Source of the DNA: UBA1731 sp963626295
GTDB taxonomy: Bacteria > Verrucomicrobiota > Kiritimatiellia > RFP12 > UBA1067
Assembly (NCBI GenBank): GCA_963626295.1
Contig: CAVFWS010000067.1
Coordinates: 1-10,565 of the forward strand
DNA length: 10,565 nucleotides
Direction: 5' to 3'
Within the stretch, counting starts at the first letter, position 1; each line of letters starts with the position of its first letter. This document shows positions 7,590 to 10,565 of this stretch, piece after piece. A model generated the notes under the pieces. That model was given only the letters and a program-made list of their open reading frames with translations, ran no database searches and was not told the origin of the DNA. A program made the translations under genes and the position numbers.

Positions 7590-8353
7590 CAACGGACGAA
7601 TCGGTCGTTGCGCTTAAGGGCGTGGAAAAGACGTTCCGGGATTTCTGGATGCGTCCCATAGCCCAGGCCGTGCGCGGGATAGACCTTGAGGTCAGGCGCG
7701 GCGACGTGTTCGGTCTCATAGGCCCGAATGGATCCGGCAAGTCCACTACCATCAAGATGATCCTTGGACTGATGCGCCCGACCAAGGGGACGGTGCGCCT
7801 TTTCGGACTCGACCCGCGCATCAGGGCCGCCCGTGCGCGAATCGGATATCTCCCGGAGCTTTCGCGCCTCCATCCGTTCCTGACGGCGGAGGAGACGGTG
7901 ATGTACTATGCCGGGCTTTCCGGGATGGGGCGTTCCGACGCAAGGGAAAGGATGGCTACGCTGCTCGGCGAGATGAACCTCGCAAAGGCCGCGAGAAGGG
8001 CGGTCGGCGGATTCTCGAAGGGCATGGCCCGCCGGGTGGCGATCGCGGCGGCGCTCGTGGCGTCCCCGGAGCTTCTCGTCCTTGACGAGCCTACGTCCGG
8101 ACTCGATCCGATAGGCACGCGTGAGATAAAGGACCTGATAGCCCGCCTCGCAGGGGAGGGCATGACCGTGCTGCTCACGTCGCACCAGCTCTTTGACGTC
8201 CAGGACGTCTGCAACCGCGTTGCGGTGATGTCGGAAGGGCGAAAGGTCGGAGGCGGCGATGTCTCGGACATAGTCGCGAATGCCACCGACAAGCGGCACG
8301 CCCTCGAGGAGTACTTTGAGGATAGGCTCGGCCTGGGGAAGGATGCCCGATGA
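7586..8353 (+). CDS. ABC transporter ATP-binding protein (ABC-2/CcmA-like)
   Basis: The product is 255 residues, a normal length for a single ABC ATPase. The frame is open from an ATG at 7403, but 7586 is chosen because AAGGAAGGAG (7571-7580) precedes it, it overlaps the upstream stop as ATGA, and the ABC domain begins at once (VVALKGVEKTF). Motifs are complete: Walker A GPNGSGKST (46-54); IGYLPEL in the Q-loop region, with Glu in place of Gln as is common in CcmA/DrrA-like ATPases; signature FSKGM (143-147); Walker B LLVLDEP with catalytic E168; D-loop SGLDP; H-loop His200 (TSHQL). It powers export by binding two ABC-2 permeases at the cytoplasmic face of the inner membrane. The genes for those permeases flank it directly and overlap it at both ends. 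It should be catalytically competent; the substrate is unknown. Confidence 0.95.
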   Translation: MTTDESVVALKGVEKTFRDFWMRPIAQAVRGIDLEVRRGDVFGLIGPNGSGKSTTIKMILGLMRPTKGTVRLFGLDPRIRAARARIGYLPELSRLHPFLTAEETVMYYAGLSGMGRSDARERMATLLGEMNLAKAARRAVGGFSKGMARRVAIAAALVASPELLVLDEPTSGLDPIGTREIKDLIARLAGEGMTVLLTSHQLFDVQDVCNRVAVMSEGRKVGGGDVSDIVANATDKRHALEEYFEDRLGLGKDAR

Positions 8354-9642
8354 GGGCCGCCTTCGTCACGACGTGGCGAAGCCTGTGGCGAGGCAGGACG
8401 CTTCTGGCACTCCTTGCCTTGACGCTTGCCGCGCATTTCCTGCTTCCCGGACTTGCCCGGTCGGACGGAACATCCGCCGGAATGCTTGAGATGCACGTGA
8501 GGCTTGTGTGCGGCGCCGTCGCCGCCATCGTGTATGTGTCGGCGCTCGCCATTGCGTGCGGATCGTTCTCGAAGGATCGGGAGGATGACCTTCTTCCGCT
8601 TCTGCTCGTCCGTCCCGCATCCGCGTTTTCCGTGGCGCTGGGCAGGTGGCTTGCCATCATGGGCGTGCTGGCGGCGGTGATGGCGCTGAATGCCGTCCTG
8701 CTGAACGCGACGCTTTCACGCTCCGCCTATGCCCCCGGAAATTGCTGGGTGCACTATCCCCCTGTGCTGCCCCCGGCGAATGTGGCTGCGGCGAAGATGA
8801 TGGATGGATTCCTCAAGAGCGACAAGACCCCTGAGGCGGTAAAGAAGGCGCCTCGCGCCGCAGTGCTTTCGCTGTTGACCTCCAAGGAGAACGAGCGGTA
8901 TGAGGTGGTGCGTCCCGGGAAGTCCATGTCGCTGCCGTTCAACTTGCCCGGACACGATGCGATAACCGCAAGGGTGCGATTCTCCACGCTCTACAACATC
9001 AAGGAGGCTCTGTGCGGACGCTTCTCGTACAGGGCTTCGTCCGGATCTGTGAGCAATAGCACCCAGGCCGTGCTGGACGTGCCGCTCAGGCCGAGCCTGG
9101 CCCCTCCGCTCCGACTCGCGGACTCGACCGTCGGCAGCCTTGACGGTCTCGGCCTTTCCTTCCGGAACGAGGGTTCCTCGGACGTGATGTTCCGTCCGCG
9201 ACGCGACATCGCGCTGATGGTGCGCGGCGATTCGTTTCTCATGAACAGCGTTCGCGCATCCGTGGAGATTCTTTCGCTCGCGGGGCTCCTGGCGGCATTC
9301 GGACTTTTCCTGTCGGCGGCGCTGTCCCGTCCCGTGGCTATCTTCACCGCCGCAGTGCTTCTCGCAGCAGCCCTGATCGCGCCGGACGCCATATCCCAGT
9401 TCCCCGACGAATTCAACGCCACGCTTGGCGAACGGCTGGGCCTGGCCATATCGCGAATAGTGTCCAACTTCACGTCTGCGCTTTCGGAGACGTCCCCCGT
9501 CTCCGACCTCGCCTCCGGCAAGGCGATATCCCTCGCCGAACTTGTGCGGCCGGCGTTGCGCAACCTGATCGCATGGCCGGCCATGTTCTTCGCGCTTTCC
9601 GCATTCGTGCTTCGCCGCCGCGCCTCATGGTCCAAGACATGA
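8350..9642 (+). CDS. ABC-2 type transporter permease, second subunit with large extracytoplasmic domain
   Basis: The product is 430 residues. Predicted membrane segments are at about 18-36, 51-73, 98-119, 303-325, 327-346 and 405-422. A cytoplasmic segment KDREDDLLPLLLVRPASAF (75-93) leads into the third helix and matches the coupling region of ABC-2 permeases. Between the third and fourth helices lies a soluble insert of about 180 residues (120-300), with RYEVVRPGKSMSLPF, then alternating beta-strand-like stretches, then LSFRNEGSSDVMF and DSFLMNSVRASVEI. From memory this layout resembles ABC permeases of planctomycetes and relatives in which an extracytoplasmic beta-sandwich-like domain precedes the fourth helix. 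The insert probably faces the periplasm and could bind substrate or an envelope partner. The start overlaps the ATPase stop (ATGA, 8350-8353), and its own stop overlaps the glycosyltransferase start, so all are likely co-translated. It is unlike the first permease in length and sequence, pointing to a heterodimeric channel. Confidence 0.8.
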   Translation: MRAAFVTTWRSLWRGRTLLALLALTLAAHFLLPGLARSDGTSAGMLEMHVRLVCGAVAAIVYVSALAIACGSFSKDREDDLLPLLLVRPASAFSVALGRWLAIMGVLAAVMALNAVLLNATLSRSAYAPGNCWVHYPPVLPPANVAAAKMMDGFLKSDKTPEAVKKAPRAAVLSLLTSKENERYEVVRPGKSMSLPFNLPGHDAITARVRFSTLYNIKEALCGRFSYRASSGSVSNSTQAVLDVPLRPSLAPPLRLADSTVGSLDGLGLSFRNEGSSDVMFRPRRDIALMVRGDSFLMNSVRASVEILSLAGLLAAFGLFLSAALSRPVAIFTAAVLLAAALIAPDAISQFPDEFNATLGERLGLAISRIVSNFTSALSETSPVSDLASGKAISLAELVRPALRNLIAWPAMFFALSAFVLRRRASWSKT

Positions 9643-10565
9643 ACCGCACCCCACAGCGCTCCCTCTCCGTCGTCTACTCGACCGACGAGAACTACGTGAA
9701 GCTGACGGCCGTCTCGATGGCCTCGCTGCTGGCGCACAACCCCGGCGCGCGGGTGACCGTCCTCGCGAACGGCGTCCAGCCCGCCTCCCTCGCCTTCCTC
9801 AATGCCCTCTGCGAACGACTCGGCGGCGCGTTCGCCGCCTTGGACGTGGCGTCCGAACTTGGCCGCCTCGAGGCCCGGGGCGCGAACGGCTACGTCTCGT
9901 ATTCCGCCTATGCGCGGCTTTTCATCCCGCAGCTGATGCCCGAGGAAGGGCGCGTCGTCTACCTCGATTCCGACACGCTCGTCAACGGAAGCCTGTCGCC
10001 GCTTCTCGGCATGGACCTGAAAGGGAAGCCCCTCGCGCTCGCCTACGACTGCCTCCGCGTCGAATACCGCAAGATGATTGGCCTTATGCCCGCGTCGCCC
10101 TACTACAACACGGGCGTCATGGTTCTGGACGGCGCGGCGTGCCGACGGGACCGCATGACCGAGCGCGTCCTCGCGGCCATCCCTGATTCGCCCGCCTCCG
10201 CCCTCTTTGCCGACCAAGACCTCATCGCCCGCACGTTGGGTCGCGACGGGGATGTGGCCCTGCTGCCGCCCGCCTACAACTTTCTCGCGCATTACGAGAT
10301 GTTCCGCTCGCGTGACGACGTGCTGAAGATCATGGCGACGCCCGCCGAAGCCTGGTTCTCGTCCGCCGACTACGCCGAGGCGCGAAAACACCCTATCGTC
10401 TACCACTTCGCGGGCAACACCTTGGGGCGGCCTTGGTATCGCGAGTCGCGCCACCCCGCGCGTCCGCTCTATTGCCGCTTCGCCCAACTCGCCGGCGTGC
10501 CCGATCTCGTCGAACGGTCGCGCCCCCTCGACTGGGGCTACCGCGTGCAGGCCTTCTGTTGGAAG
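9639..10565 (+). CDS. Family 8 glycosyltransferase (GT8), 3' end outside window
   Basis: The frame is open for 309 codons from the ATG at 9639 to the right edge, with no stop in the window. It has the hallmarks of GT8 (general stress protein A/LgtC/RfaJ-like) retaining glycosyltransferases, which move a sugar from a nucleotide-sugar donor to lipopolysaccharide or other glycans. The N-terminal strand SVVYSTDENYVKLTAVSMASL (8-28) begins the nucleotide-binding fold. The metal-binding DxD motif is D110-S-D112, within VVYLDSDT. YYNTGVMVLD spans 155-164, ADQD 191-194, and the C-terminal HFAGNTLGRPW begins at His256, where GT8 enzymes place their last metal/nucleotide-binding His. The start overlaps the permease stop (ATGA, 9639-9642). 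An in-frame ATG at 9627 is possible, but neither start has a clear ribosome binding site, so coupling is likely. It is probably cytoplasmic or membrane-peripheral. Its codons end overwhelmingly in C or G and its GC is visibly higher than in the first gene. The acceptor is unknown. Confidence 0.93.
   Translation, partial: MNRTPQRSLSVVYSTDENYVKLTAVSMASLLAHNPGARVTVLANGVQPASLAFLNALCERLGGAFAALDVASELGRLEARGANGYVSYSAYARLFIPQLMPEEGRVVYLDSDTLVNGSLSPLLGMDLKGKPLALAYDCLRVEYRKMIGLMPASPYYNTGVMVLDGAACRRDRMTERVLAAIPDSPASALFADQDLIARTLGRDGDVALLPPAYNFLAHYEMFRSRDDVLKIMATPAEAWFSSADYAEARKHPIVYHFAGNTLGRPWYRESRHPARPLYCRFAQLAGVPDLVERSRPLDWGYRVQAFCWK

Noticed and set aside
6177..7592. 471-codon open frame on the - strand
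   Set aside because: It is antisense to the Pro-rich protein and first permease. Its product is Arg/Gly/His-rich with no recognisable domain, and the sense genes have ribosome binding or coupling signals.
7346..8299. 317-codon open frame on the - strand
   Set aside because: It is antisense to the ABC ATPase, whose Walker A, signature, Walker B and H-loop are all in the sense frame.
8991..10487. 498-codon open frame on the - strand
   Set aside because: It lies antisense to the end of the second permease and the GT8 gene, both of which have clear family motifs. The product is Arg/Gly/Glu-rich low complexity, as expected from the complement of GC-rich codons.

Overview
The window is about 10.6 kb of densely packed bacterial DNA. 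All genes that I accept lie on the + strand. The organism is probably an anaerobic, likely gut-associated member of the PVC group, with Kiritimatiellota/Verrucomicrobiota/Lentisphaerota-type most likely. This is inferred from three things: a giant secreted protein built of autotransporter-associated beta-strand-like and LamG-like modules, a Tat-exported NodB-fold-like protein, and an ABC-2 permease with a large extracytoplasmic beta domain of a type I associate with planctomycetes and relatives. No 16S or other decisive marker is present, so the phylum is not proven.

Layout. (1) 2-3694: a huge secreted beta-rich protein, entering from beyond the left edge, with two tandem LamG-like modules. 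(2) 3718-4909: a perfect extended -10 promoter followed by a Tat/lipoprotein-signal protein resembling a polysaccharide deacetylase-fold family. (3) 4960-5594: a good sigma70-type promoter and frr (ribosome recycling factor). (4) 5652-6704: a Pro/Ala-rich protein with one C-terminal membrane anchor and a lysine-leucine motif occurring three times; I do not recognise its family. (5) 6711-9642: an ABC-2 exporter encoded as permease, ATPase, permease, with ATGA stop/start overlaps. (6) 9639 to the right edge: a family 8 glycosyltransferase, joined to the second permease by another ATGA overlap and cut by the window end.

The genes from frr onward are tightly spaced (57 bp, 6 bp, then three 4-base overlaps). 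They probably form one transcription unit driven at least partly from the promoter in front of frr, with translational coupling from the exporter genes into the glycosyltransferase. The most interesting unit is the Pro-rich anchored protein, the split-permease ABC exporter and the GT8 enzyme. It could be a small envelope or glycoconjugate export module, but that is inference from gene order only. Genes 1 and 2 look like cell-surface or periplasmic carbohydrate-related functions, each a separate unit.

There is no stretch longer than about 300 bases without a gene. The largest gap is 4910-5030, which holds the frr promoter. I saw no tRNA, rRNA, CRISPR array, insertion sequence or convincing rho-independent terminator.
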